Below are positions 10,466 to 18,888 of a stretch of 64,000 nt of DNA, one piece after another. Origin of the DNA: Rhodococcus sp. P1Y (GTDB taxonomy: Bacteria > Actinomycetota > Actinomycetes > Mycobacteriales > Mycobacteriaceae). Location: positions 5,786,001 through 5,850,000 of the forward strand of contig NZ_CP032762.1 of NCBI RefSeq assembly GCF_003641205.1, written 5' to 3'. Every line of letters begins with the position of its first letter. Position 1 is the first letter of the stretch. The notes beneath the pieces were generated by a model, which ran no database searches, was not told where the DNA came from, and was given only the letters and a program-made list of their open reading frames with translations. Both the position numbers and the translations under genes were made by a program.

Positions 10466-12075
10466 TTGTGCGGATGACGTTCCTCTGACGCCGCGTGCAC
10501 GCCTGCGCGACGCCCGGAGAAGATGCAATCCGCAAGCGACAGGCCGCTGACGTACGAGTTCGAGCACAGACCGACCGCCGTCCGCCCAGCGGCGAACAGG
10601 CCCGGAATCACCGTTCCCGATACGTCTTTCACTCCTCCGGTGCTCTCGTCGACGACGAGTCCGCCGAGGGTGATCATCGGGCACGGATTCATCATTTTCG
10701 CGACCGCGCCTGCCGGCGGTATTCCGACGTCGAACAGGGTGAACGGCGCCGAGACGATGGGTCTACGAAAGTCGTCGTGTTTCCCGAACGGGTCACGTGC
10801 ACCCGCAGCGATGGCTGCGTTGTGCTTCTCGACGGTGGCCAGTAGCCCGGCCGGATCGATTCCAGCCGCACGCGCCGCAGCTTCGACGGTGTCTCCCTTC
10901 TTCGCGGTGCGCATCATTCCCGCGTTCTGAACACGCTGGAACCACATCGACTGCGACGGAAGCTGCTCACGTGCGTCTCGAACCAGGTCGGCGTCGGCTA
11001 CCAACCATCCGCGCCCGCCGCCCTGCTCCACAATCGCGTGACCGACCGCGGCGCCGTATCGCGACTCGTCGACCATCCGCTCTCCCTCGCGATCGACCAG
11101 TAGCGAACCGAGGAACGGAACCGGCGGGACGATGAATCGCCATGCCGAGATGTTGCCGAGTTTGTCGGTGGCCGCGCCGATTTCGGTGGCCAACGCAATA
11201 CCGCTACCGTCGTCGCCTGCGGTCCCGAGTGCGATCCCGCCTGTGTACTTCGGCGCGTGAGCCGCCATCATCGCTCGGTCCGCGACGAATCCCCCTGCGC
11301 TGAGGACGACGCCGCGCCGCGCCTGAATTCGCAGCACCGTCGAGTATTTCTTCTCGATTCGTGCGAGTCGGCGTTCGAGCAGATACCTGAACTGGGGTGC
11401 GTAGACCCCAGGTTTGGCCGAGAGCGAGCCGAGCATTCTGTGCAACAGCCGGATTCGCGGGGGCGCGTCGATCAGAGATCGGCATTCGACTCCCACCACA
11501 CGACCGTCGGTGACGACGAGGGCAACCGCACGCGTCTGACCCACGACGCGCACACCCGATTTCACTGCGGACGACGCGAGGGGCGAGAACAGCATCTTTC
11601 CCGACGTGCCCTTGCCCTTCGCCCGGTGACCACGAGGTGCGGGCGTCGCTACGTCCCGAAAGTCTCCTGCGGCCTCACTACCCGAGTAATAGAGGTAGTG
11701 CTTGTTGCTGGGATACGAAGTCTTGTACGGACACAGCGACGGCTCGAACGGAACATCGTGATGTTGGAGCCACTCGATCATCTGTGGACTGCCCTCGCAG
11801 AACTCGCGCAGTGTGGCCGGAGCGACGGCGTCGCCCACTTCCGCGGCCAGGTAGGCATACATCTGCTCGACGCTGTCGCGAACGCCTGCGGCCGTCTGCA
11901 CCGACGTACCGCCGCCTGCGTAGACGACCCCGCCGGAGATCGCGCTGGCTCCCCCGCCTGCGTATCGGTCGAGTGCAATCACCTCCGCGCCCCTCGATGC
12001 GGCCTCGATGGACGCTGCGGCTCCGGCCGCGCCGAACCCGACCACAACGACGTCGGAGTGTAGATCCCATTTCAC
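10462..12075 (-). CDS. FAD-dependent dehydrogenase, KstD-like (possible 3-ketosteroid delta4-dehydrogenase)
   Basis: A 537-residue flavoprotein of the succinate dehydrogenase/3-ketosteroid dehydrogenase group. The FAD beta-alpha-beta motif VVVGFGAAGAAAS is near residue 10, and GGVVYAGGG and GRTAVGLCSNSYVSGLSLAD are family features. It differs clearly from the true KstD encoded divergently at 12194. The GTG at 12075 is preferred over an upstream ATG at 12156 because GGAGG stands eight bases before it and the FAD motif then starts at the usual distance; the upstream extension would also run over the operator. A delta4-(5-alpha)-dehydrogenase is one candidate activity. Confidence 0.78.
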   Translation of the reverse strand: MKWDLHSDVVVVGFGAAGAAASIEAASRGAEVIALDRYAGGGASAISGGVVYAGGGTSVQTAAGVRDSVEQMYAYLAAEVGDAVAPATLREFCEGSPQMIEWLQHHDVPFEPSLCPYKTSYPSNKHYLYYSGSEAAGDFRDVATPAPRGHRAKGKGTSGKMLFSPLASSAVKSGVRVVGQTRAVALVVTDGRVVGVECRSLIDAPPRIRLLHRMLGSLSAKPGVYAPQFRYLLERRLARIEKKYSTVLRIQARRGVVLSAGGFVADRAMMAAHAPKYTGGIALGTAGDDGSGIALATEIGAATDKLGNISAWRFIVPPVPFLGSLLVDREGERMVDESRYGAAVGHAIVEQGGGRGWLVADADLVRDAREQLPSQSMWFQRVQNAGMMRTAKKGDTVEAAARAAGIDPAGLLATVEKHNAAIAAGARDPFGKHDDFRRPIVSAPFTLFDVGIPPAGAVAKMMNPCPMITLGGLVVDESTGGVKDVSGTVIPGLFAAGRTAVGLCSNSYVSGLSLADCIFSGRRAGVHAASEERHPHN

Positions 12076-12099
12076 GCGGCGAACCTCCGAACTACTCAG

Positions 12100-12113
12100 T
12101 GGAACGTGTTTCG
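12100..12113. promoter_or_regulatory. KstR-like operator upstream of the KstD-like gene
   Basis: TGGAACGTGTTTCG keeps the AAC-GT-GTT core and first T of the KstR motif; the last base deviates. It is 25 bases upstream of the chosen GTG of the KstD-like gene. Confidence 0.6.
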
Positions 12114-12177
12114 GTTGCAGAAGTGCAATTGACTGATCTTCGCTGCCAGAAAGCATGGACTAGCAGCATCCTCATTC

Positions 12178-12191
12178 TATAACGTGTTCTA
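12178..12191. promoter_or_regulatory. KstR operator abutting the kstD start codon
   Basis: TATAACGTGTTCTA matches the KstR consensus fully and is identical to the box before kshA. It ends only two bases before the kstD ATG, leaving no room for a ribosome binding site. Confidence 0.85.
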
Positions 12192-12193
12192 GT

Positions 12194-13858
12194 ATGAGCA
12201 AGCAGGAATACGACATCGTCGTCATCGGAAGCGGTGCCGGTGGGATGACGGCAGCACTCACCGCGGCGCACCGAGGATCCAGCGTCGTGGTCCTCGAGAA
12301 GGCCTCACACTTCGGCGGTTCGACTGCCCGATCGGGCGGCGGAGTGTGGATCCCGAACAACGAGGCCTTGCAAGCGGATGGCGTCGACGACACTCCCGAG
12401 GCCGCGCGCGACTATCTCCACGCGATCATCGGCGACGTCGTGTCCAAGGAACGCATCGACACCTACCTCGAACGTGGGCCGGAGATGCTGAGCTTCGTGC
12501 TGGCGCACTCCCCACTGAAAATGCAATGGGTGCCGGGCTACTCGGACTACTACCCGGAGGCACCTGGTGGACGCGTCGGTGGCCGGTCCGTCGAACCGAC
12601 GCCGTTCGACGCGTCGTGCCTGGGAGTCGAAGTGCACAATCTCGAGCCGGACTACGGCAAGGCCCCCCTGAACGTCGTGCTGACTCAGGCGGACTACAAA
12701 ACGATCAACCTCCTGAGGCGTCATCCGAGCGGTATTGCTCGAGTGCTCAGAGTCGGGATGCGATGGATGGCAGCGAAAGTCACCCGTAAGCACCTGCTCG
12801 GCCGAGGTCAGGCCCTGGCGGCAGCGCTTCGGGCTGGACTCCTGGACGCAGGGGTGCCGGTGCTACTCGACACGGCGATGGCAGATCTCGTCGTCGTCGA
12901 CGGCCGCGTGACCGGAGTGAAGACGTCCGACGGCACCGTCTTCCACGCGAAGTCCGGCGTGATCATCGCGTCCGGTGGCTTCGAGCACAACGCGGAGATG
13001 CGCGCGCACTACCAGCGCGCGCCGATCGGCACCGAGTGGACCGTCGGTGCAAAAGCGAACACCGGTGACGGTATTCGCGCAGGTCAGGAGTTGGGCGCGG
13101 CGGTCGATCTGATGGACGACGCGTGGTGGGGACCGTCGATTCCGCTCACCGGAGGTCCGTGGTTCTGCATCGCCGAACGCACTCTGCCCGGCGGCATCAT
13201 GGTGAACGCATCGGGGATGAGATTTCTGAACGAAGCTGCACCGTACGTGGAGGCTGTGCACAAGATGTACGGCGGCGAGTACGGCGTGGGTGACGGCCCG
13301 GGCGAGAACATCCCGACCTGGATGATCATCGATCAGCGCTATCGCGATCGATACATCTTCGCCGGACTACAACCGAAGAAGCCCTTCCCATCGAGATGGC
13401 TGAAGGCAGGGGTGGTGACCAAGGCGGACACGATTGCCGAACTGGCCGAACGGACAGGTATTCCGCCCGCACAGCTCACCGCAACGGTGCAGCGCTTCAA
13501 CGGTTTCGCACGCACCGGCGTCGACGAGGATTACGGCCGCGGCAACAGTGGCTACGACAAGTACTACGGTGACCCGACGAACAAGCCGAATCCGAGTCTC
13601 GGCATTCTCGACAAACCTCCGTTCTATGCGGTGAAAATGGTGCCGGGCGACCTCGGAACCAAGGGAGGTCTGCTCACCGACGCCGACGGCAGGGTCCTGC
13701 GGGAGGACGGATCGGTCGTCGACGGTCTGTACGCCGTCGGCAATGCGAGCGCACCGGTGATGGGTCACACCTACGCCGGACCTGGCGCCACCATCGGGCC
13801 CGCGATGACGTTCGGTTATCTCGCCGTGCTGGACATCATCGGCAGGTCTTCGAGGTGA
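12194..13858 (+). CDS. kstD: 3-ketosteroid delta1-dehydrogenase
   Basis: A 554-residue FAD enzyme that introduces the 1,2 double bond into ring A of 3-ketosteroids, giving ADD-type products for ring B opening. It aligns with M. tuberculosis KstD as I recall it. The dinucleotide motif VVIGSGAGGMTAA is at 9-21, GGSTARSGGGVWIPNN at 41-56, an active-site tyrosine in GYSDYYPE (Tyr119 region), and the C-terminal GHTYAGPGATIGPAMTFGY carries the catalytic Tyr and Gly. No Shine-Dalgarno is seen because the KstR box runs to within two bases of the ATG; a leaderless message is likely. Its stop overlaps the next GTG (GTGA). Confidence 0.94.
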   Translation: MSKQEYDIVVIGSGAGGMTAALTAAHRGSSVVVLEKASHFGGSTARSGGGVWIPNNEALQADGVDDTPEAARDYLHAIIGDVVSKERIDTYLERGPEMLSFVLAHSPLKMQWVPGYSDYYPEAPGGRVGGRSVEPTPFDASCLGVEVHNLEPDYGKAPLNVVLTQADYKTINLLRRHPSGIARVLRVGMRWMAAKVTRKHLLGRGQALAAALRAGLLDAGVPVLLDTAMADLVVVDGRVTGVKTSDGTVFHAKSGVIIASGGFEHNAEMRAHYQRAPIGTEWTVGAKANTGDGIRAGQELGAAVDLMDDAWWGPSIPLTGGPWFCIAERTLPGGIMVNASGMRFLNEAAPYVEAVHKMYGGEYGVGDGPGENIPTWMIIDQRYRDRYIFAGLQPKKPFPSRWLKAGVVTKADTIAELAERTGIPPAQLTATVQRFNGFARTGVDEDYGRGNSGYDKYYGDPTNKPNPSLGILDKPPFYAVKMVPGDLGTKGGLLTDADGRVLREDGSVVDGLYAVGNASAPVMGHTYAGPGATIGPAMTFGYLAVLDIIGRSSR

Positions 13859-14715
13859 GCATCGATCCCCGGCTCGCGCTCGGAGCCGAGATGCCCGCAC
13901 AACGATTCACCTGGACTGCGGGCGACGTTCAGACGTATCACCTCGCTCTCGGCGCCGGTTCCAATCCACTCGACATCCACGAACTTCGCTACCTCGACGA
14001 TGCGAAGCCTCAGGTACTTCCGACGTTCGGAGTGGTCGCGGCGACGTTTCGCGCAACCGAGGCTCCCCGCGTGAGATTCCCGGGTATCGACATCGACCTC
14101 GCCAAGGTCGTGCATGGAAGCCAGGAGATCGAGGTGACTGCGCCGATCCCGGCGTCGGGAGAGGCCGAGACGCTCACCCGCATCACCGAGATATGGGACA
14201 AGGGCACCGCGGCCGTGATCGTGCAGGAGGCGGTGACGAGTGCACCGGATGGAACACAACTCTGGCGGACGAGGTCGTCGATCTTCGCCAAGGGCGAAGG
14301 CGGATTCGGCGGCGAGCGCGGACCCAAGAACCAGATCACACTGCCCGAACGTCCGGCCGACGCCGAAACACGAATCGAGACTCTGCCCCAGCAAGCGTTG
14401 ATGTATCGAATGTGCGGAGATCGCAACCCGCTGCATTCCGATCCCGAATTCGCCCGTGCTGCAGGGTTTCCGAAGCCAATTCTGCATGGCCTGTGCACGT
14501 ATTCGATGGTGGCCAAAGCGGTCACCGATACCGTCCTCGGCGGTGACGCCGACTCGCTCCGCAGCATCGGTGGGCGATTCGCCGGAGTGGTCTATCCCGG
14601 TGACATTCTGGTGTGCCGGATCTGGCACGAGAACGACCGCTACCTCGTCGGCGTGAGTACAGCCGATCGCGACGAAGCACCTGTCCTTGCCGACGTCGTC
14701 GCCACCACCTTCTAG
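13855..14715 (+). CDS. chsH3: MaoC-like (R)-enoyl-CoA hydratase, ChsH3/Rv3538-like
   Basis: A 286-residue double hot-dog hydratase of the type 2 enoyl-CoA hydratase family. The C-terminal half has the hydratase motif YRMCGDRNPLHSDPEFARAAGF, with the catalytic Asp-x4-His pair in GDRNPLH (quoted in part only). In M. tuberculosis the gene after kstD (Rv3538) encodes a protein of this size, and a function in the first beta-oxidation cycle of the cholesterol side chain has been assigned to it. Translation is coupled to kstD through GTGA. The stop codon lies in the first copy of a 12-bp direct repeat. Confidence 0.85.
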   Translation: MSIDPRLALGAEMPAQRFTWTAGDVQTYHLALGAGSNPLDIHELRYLDDAKPQVLPTFGVVAATFRATEAPRVRFPGIDIDLAKVVHGSQEIEVTAPIPASGEAETLTRITEIWDKGTAAVIVQEAVTSAPDGTQLWRTRSSIFAKGEGGFGGERGPKNQITLPERPADAETRIETLPQQALMYRMCGDRNPLHSDPEFARAAGFPKPILHGLCTYSMVAKAVTDTVLGGDADSLRSIGGRFAGVVYPGDILVCRIWHENDRYLVGVSTADRDEAPVLADVVATTF

Positions 14716-14738
14716 ACCACATTTCGTTCTAGACCACA
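14710..14738. repeat. 12-bp direct repeat TTCTAGACCACA after the hydratase gene
   Basis: TTCTAGACCACA occurs at 14710-14721 and again at 14727-14738. The first copy contains the hydratase stop codon and the second precedes the cholesterol oxidase start. It does not fit the KstR palindrome; it may be a duplication scar or a binding site for another factor. Confidence 0.6.
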
Positions 14739-14761
14739 CTGTCAGAACACGGAGATTGAAA

Positions 14762-16483
14762 ATGCCAGAGATCGATCGTCGACAGTTCATCGCCGCTGGC
14801 GCAGGCGCTCTCGCTGCGGCGACCGTGCTCCGAGCCGTACCTGCAGGTGCAGCTCCGTTCGGAAGCGCGGACACGACCATTCCGGCACCGCCCAACTTTC
14901 CACCCGGTATTCCGCTCTATCAGCAGCGCTATCAGAACTGGTCGAAGGAGATCGTTCTCGACGCCATCTGGACCTGCTCGCCCGTCACGCCGGAGGATGT
15001 TGTGCGACTGGCGAACTGGTCGCACCAGAACGACTACCGCATTCGTCCGCGCGGCGCGATGCACGGCTGGACACCCTTGACCATCGTCAACGGTGAAAGT
15101 GTGGCACGAACCGTTCTGGTGGACACCATGGTTCATCTGAACGGGGTCTCCGTCGACGCCGGGAATTCGACGGTGTGGGCCGGGGCAGGCGCGAGCCTGG
15201 AAGCGATACTGCAACAACTGGAGGACCACGGACTCGGTTGGGTCAGCGTGCCAGCACCTGGGGTCCTCTCGATCGCAGGCGCTCTTGCGGTCGACGCCCA
15301 CGGCGCGGCTGTACCCGCCGTCGGCGAAGTACCCGTCGCGGGAACAACATACGGGTCCTTGAGTAACCTCGTAACCTCACTGACTGCGGTGGTGTGGAAC
15401 GGGTCCGAGTACGCACTCCGCACGTTCGACCGATCGGAGCCGGAGATCACGCCGCTTCTGACCCACCTCGGGCGCACGTTCCTGACGTCGGTGACGCTGC
15501 AGGCGGGGGTCAATCCGCGTATGCGATGCGAGAGTTTCACCGATATCGGATGGCGGGAGCTGTTCGCGCCGCCTGGTGCCCCGGGGAGAACGTTCGAGAG
15601 TTACCTCGATCGGACCGGCCGAGTCGAGGCCATCTGGTACCCGTTCACCGAGAAGCCGTGGCTCAAGGTGTGGTCCGTATGCCCGCAGAAACCACCGACC
15701 GCACGGGAGGTGTACGGGCCTTACAACTACGCGTTCTCGGACAACCTGCCAGAGATCGCGTCCGACCTCATCGGACAGTTGACCGCTGGGAACACCTTCA
15801 TCGCACCTGCGTTCGGCCAAGTGTTCTACGGTACGACGGTTGCCGGGCTGGCAGTCACCGCCTCGAACGATCTGTGGGGCTGGGCCAAGGATCTGCAGTT
15901 CTACATCAAGCCCAGCACTCTGCTCTTGACCGAGGGCGGCGGAGCAGTCGTCACCTCGAGGGCCAATGTCGCCCAGGTGATCCACGACTTCACCGAATGG
16001 TTCTCCGCCAGGGTGTCGTACTACCAGTCTGTCGGGCAGTTCCCCATCAACGGTCCCGTCGAAATACGATGCTGCGGTATGGACGATTCCGCAGACGTAC
16101 TCGTCGAATCGGCCGGTCCCCCCACCATCTCCGCGATGCGCCCGCGGCCGGATCATCCCGAATGGGACACCGCGGTGTGGCTCAACGTTCTCGGCGTCCC
16201 CGGCACTCCTGGAATGTTCGCGTTCTACCGCGAAATGGAACAGTGGATGCGCGGCCACTACTCCGGCGCTTCGGCGACTTTCCGCCCAGAATGGTCCAAG
16301 GGCTGGGCGTTCAGCACCGAACTGCCCTACAAGGACGCGGGCGTGATCGAGACGACGCTGCCGAACACCTACCGCGAGGGCGTCGCCGCCGACGAGAACT
16401 GGGATACCGCCCGCGCGGTCTACAACTCGCTCGATCCCCACCGCATCTACAGCAACACTCTGATCGACCAGCTGCTCCCCTGA
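14762..16483 (+). CDS. Tat-exported cholesterol oxidase, type II (VAO-type flavoprotein)
   Basis: A 573-residue flavoprotein resembling class II cholesterol oxidases such as that of Brevibacterium sterolicum, which turn cholesterol into cholest-4-en-3-one with H2O2. The N-terminus DRRQFIAAGAGALAAATVL is a twin-arginine signal, so the folded enzyme should be exported. The FAD domain contains RIRPRGAMHGWTPLT, where His101 corresponds to the histidine that binds FAD covalently in this class. It starts 46 bases after the hydratase gene and is likely cotranscribed with kstD. Other sugar or lactone oxidases share the fold, but the HGWTP region and context favour cholesterol oxidase. Confidence 0.84.
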   Translation: MPEIDRRQFIAAGAGALAAATVLRAVPAGAAPFGSADTTIPAPPNFPPGIPLYQQRYQNWSKEIVLDAIWTCSPVTPEDVVRLANWSHQNDYRIRPRGAMHGWTPLTIVNGESVARTVLVDTMVHLNGVSVDAGNSTVWAGAGASLEAILQQLEDHGLGWVSVPAPGVLSIAGALAVDAHGAAVPAVGEVPVAGTTYGSLSNLVTSLTAVVWNGSEYALRTFDRSEPEITPLLTHLGRTFLTSVTLQAGVNPRMRCESFTDIGWRELFAPPGAPGRTFESYLDRTGRVEAIWYPFTEKPWLKVWSVCPQKPPTAREVYGPYNYAFSDNLPEIASDLIGQLTAGNTFIAPAFGQVFYGTTVAGLAVTASNDLWGWAKDLQFYIKPSTLLLTEGGGAVVTSRANVAQVIHDFTEWFSARVSYYQSVGQFPINGPVEIRCCGMDDSADVLVESAGPPTISAMRPRPDHPEWDTAVWLNVLGVPGTPGMFAFYREMEQWMRGHYSGASATFRPEWSKGWAFSTELPYKDAGVIETTLPNTYREGVAADENWDTARAVYNSLDPHRIYSNTLIDQLLP

Positions 16484-16593
16484 AGCCCAATCCATCCGGA
16501 TCGCACGTTCGAATACCAACACGTCACATAGTGTGGGAAGCCCAGGACCGGGCGATCCCGCGGCGTCGCGATGCGGGGGGAAGGAAGCACCCG

Positions 16594-18831
16594 GTGAAGT
16601 GGTGGCTGTTTCCGATCTTCGGGCTTCTTGCGTGCGCCGGATTCTGCGTCGCTCCCGCCGGCGTCGTGGCCGAGTCGATGTTCGTCGCGATCGGGGCTAT
16701 CTCGCTGGTGGCGGTGATCGCCGGGATCTGTTTCCACCGCCCAGCAGCACTGCGCGGCTGGGTTTTCATTGCCGCCGGGTCTGCACTGTGGGTCGCAGGC
16801 GACGCGGCATTCCTCGTCATCGCGCGTGCGCAGGGTGCCGTCCCGATCGTCTCCTTCGCAGACGCCATCTATCTGGTTGGATACCCGATATTCGCTGTGG
16901 GGCTCTATCTCCTGGTCCATCAGGGCTGGCGGCGCGGCGATCGCGCTCACGTCATCAACAGTGCAATCGTCATGATCGCGTTCAGCCTGGTCCTGTGGGT
17001 GTTCGTCATCTACCCGAAGTACGGCGAGCTCTCCAAGGCCGGCGGTATCACCAGCGTCACCTATTGCATGATGGATGTCTTCATGCTCGGTTTCCTCATA
17101 CATTTTCTCGGCGCGACACAGTGGCAGAGCATGACGTTTCGGTTCCTGACTGCAGCCGTCGTCCTACTGCTCGTATCCGACATAGCCTCCAACTTCGTGT
17201 CCGTCGGGGGGGTCGCGGACAGACTGGTCGACGTCGGCTACCTCGCCTACTACGTTCTCGTCGGGACCGCCGCCGTTCATCCCTCGATGGGGTACCTGAC
17301 GGCGCCGATACCGCACAATCCCGAGACCACCATCGCCGCGTCGTTCAACTTTCCGACCGTCCTCGTCGTCACCGTGGCCGCCCTGACACCTCCCGCCGTC
17401 ATGGCCGTGCTTCTGGTACGCGGCGAACCTGCGACGACATGGGGATGGGCCGTGACAGTGTCCGCGACAACCCTCGTCTGCCTGGTCCTGGTCCGAGTGA
17501 GCGAATTACTCCGGTTGCTGCAACGACAGACCCTCACACTGCGCGGTGTCGCTGAAACCGACCTCCTGACCGGCCTGGTGAACCGTCGGGGGTTGGAGAG
17601 GTGGGCAGCAAGTACGAGAAGTCTCACGTTCCTCCTGCTCGACATCGATCGCTTCAAAGAAGTCAACGACACCTTCGGTCACCGCGTCGGTGACGACGTC
17701 CTCCGTGCCGTGGCGGATCGATTGGTGCGCACGGTCGGTACCCGGGGCGTAGTGGGCCGGATCAGCGCCGACGTGTTCGTCGTGGCGATCGACGCCGAGT
17801 TGTCGGTCGCACTGGAGCTCGCAGATGACGTACACGATGCGCTACGCGCGCCGGTCGCCGTCCGGCGCGCAACACTGCTCGTAGAGGTCAGCATCGGCAT
17901 CGCCCGATCCGGAACCGACGCCGGCAAGGAGGATCCCGAACAACTCGGGCAACGGGCATACCTGGCAATGGAATCGGCCAAGACCGTCCAGCCGCGCACC
18001 GCGGTGTACGACAGCACCATGGAACGCGACGACAGTGACCGCCTTGTCATGCTCAGCGAGCTGACCACCGCCATTGTTGAACACCAGCTCGAGGTCTACT
18101 ACCAGCTTCAAGTCGAACTGTCGTCCATGCGCGCGGTGAGCGTGGAGGCATTGCTGCGGTGGAACCATCCCACGCTCGGACTGATCGGACCCGACGCGTT
18201 CCTACCGATCGCCGAGCGGACCGGACTGATTCGTCCTCTTCTCGACTTCGTTCTCGACGAGGTGACAGCGCACCGTCTCGCGTGGCGTCGAGACGGTCTC
18301 GATCTGGAGGTGTCGGTCAACATCTCCACCAGAAACCTCTTGGACACCACGCTCGTGAACCAGATACGCCGGGCACTCGACAACGGCATGCGTCCGGACG
18401 CGCTCACGCTCGAGATCACCGAGACGTCGTCAATGACCGATCCCCCGGTCGCGATCGCCACTCTGGCCGAACTGCGCAAACTTGGAGTAACGCTTGCAAT
18501 CGACGACTACGGAACCGGTTACAGCTCGCTGGCCTATCTCCAGAACCTGCCGGTCCAACACCTCAAGATCGACAAGAGTTTCGTGACGGACATGACGAAA
18601 GCACCGGCACACCGGGTCATCGTCTCGTCGACGATCGACTTGGCCCGGACCCTCGGGCTCACCATCACTGCCGAGGGAGTGGAAGACCTCGCGACGCTGC
18701 TCGAATTGCGATCTCTGCGCTGCGATTTCGCTCAGGGTTACTACATAGGACGGCCGGCCCCAGCAGCCGACGTTGCGGCGTCGATCGCAAAATTCGACGC
18801 CGAAGTGAAGGAATACGCGAAGACCCTCTGA
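16594..18831 (+). CDS. membrane GGDEF/EAL protein, probable c-di-GMP phosphodiesterase with degenerate GGDEF
   Basis: A 745-residue protein with about eight to ten membrane helices in the first ~310 residues, then GGDEF and EAL domains. The GGDEF domain keeps DLLTGLVNRRGLE and LLDIDRFKEVNDTFGH, but the signature itself reads SADVF (391-395), so cyclase activity is unlikely. The EAL domain looks complete: EALLRW (518-523), DDYGTGYSSL, KIDKSFV, EGVE and QGYYIGRP. A GGGGGGAAGGAAG stretch precedes the GTG start. It most likely degrades c-di-GMP, with the GGDEF remnant as a GTP sensor. It has no visible link to the sterol genes. Confidence 0.85.
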   Translation: MKWWLFPIFGLLACAGFCVAPAGVVAESMFVAIGAISLVAVIAGICFHRPAALRGWVFIAAGSALWVAGDAAFLVIARAQGAVPIVSFADAIYLVGYPIFAVGLYLLVHQGWRRGDRAHVINSAIVMIAFSLVLWVFVIYPKYGELSKAGGITSVTYCMMDVFMLGFLIHFLGATQWQSMTFRFLTAAVVLLLVSDIASNFVSVGGVADRLVDVGYLAYYVLVGTAAVHPSMGYLTAPIPHNPETTIAASFNFPTVLVVTVAALTPPAVMAVLLVRGEPATTWGWAVTVSATTLVCLVLVRVSELLRLLQRQTLTLRGVAETDLLTGLVNRRGLERWAASTRSLTFLLLDIDRFKEVNDTFGHRVGDDVLRAVADRLVRTVGTRGVVGRISADVFVVAIDAELSVALELADDVHDALRAPVAVRRATLLVEVSIGIARSGTDAGKEDPEQLGQRAYLAMESAKTVQPRTAVYDSTMERDDSDRLVMLSELTTAIVEHQLEVYYQLQVELSSMRAVSVEALLRWNHPTLGLIGPDAFLPIAERTGLIRPLLDFVLDEVTAHRLAWRRDGLDLEVSVNISTRNLLDTTLVNQIRRALDNGMRPDALTLEITETSSMTDPPVAIATLAELRKLGVTLAIDDYGTGYSSLAYLQNLPVQHLKIDKSFVTDMTKAPAHRVIVSSTIDLARTLGLTITAEGVEDLATLLELRSLRCDFAQGYYIGRPAPAADVAASIAKFDAEVKEYAKTL

Positions 18832-18854
18832 GCCTGCAGGCACGTCAGGGCTGC

Positions 18855-18888
18855 GACCTCACCAACCCCAGGACCTCACCAACCCCAG
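18855..18888. repeat. 17-bp tandem duplication across the DUF427 stop codon
   Basis: GACCTCACCAACCCCAG occurs at 18855-18871 and again, directly abutting, at 18872-18888. The second copy contains the DUF427 gene's last codons and its TGA (18876-18878). The duplicated copy falls beyond the stop, so the protein is not changed. Confidence 0.85.

Noticed and set aside
12076..12156. Upstream ATG at 12156 as the start of the KstD-like gene
   Set aside because: It would add 27 non-conserved residues, run across the KstR-like box and ignore the GGAGG placed eight bases before the GTG at 12075.
14710..14738. The TTCTAGACCACA repeats as a KstR operator
   Set aside because: Only a TAGAAC half-site can be made on the minus strand; the GTT half is missing at the required spacing.
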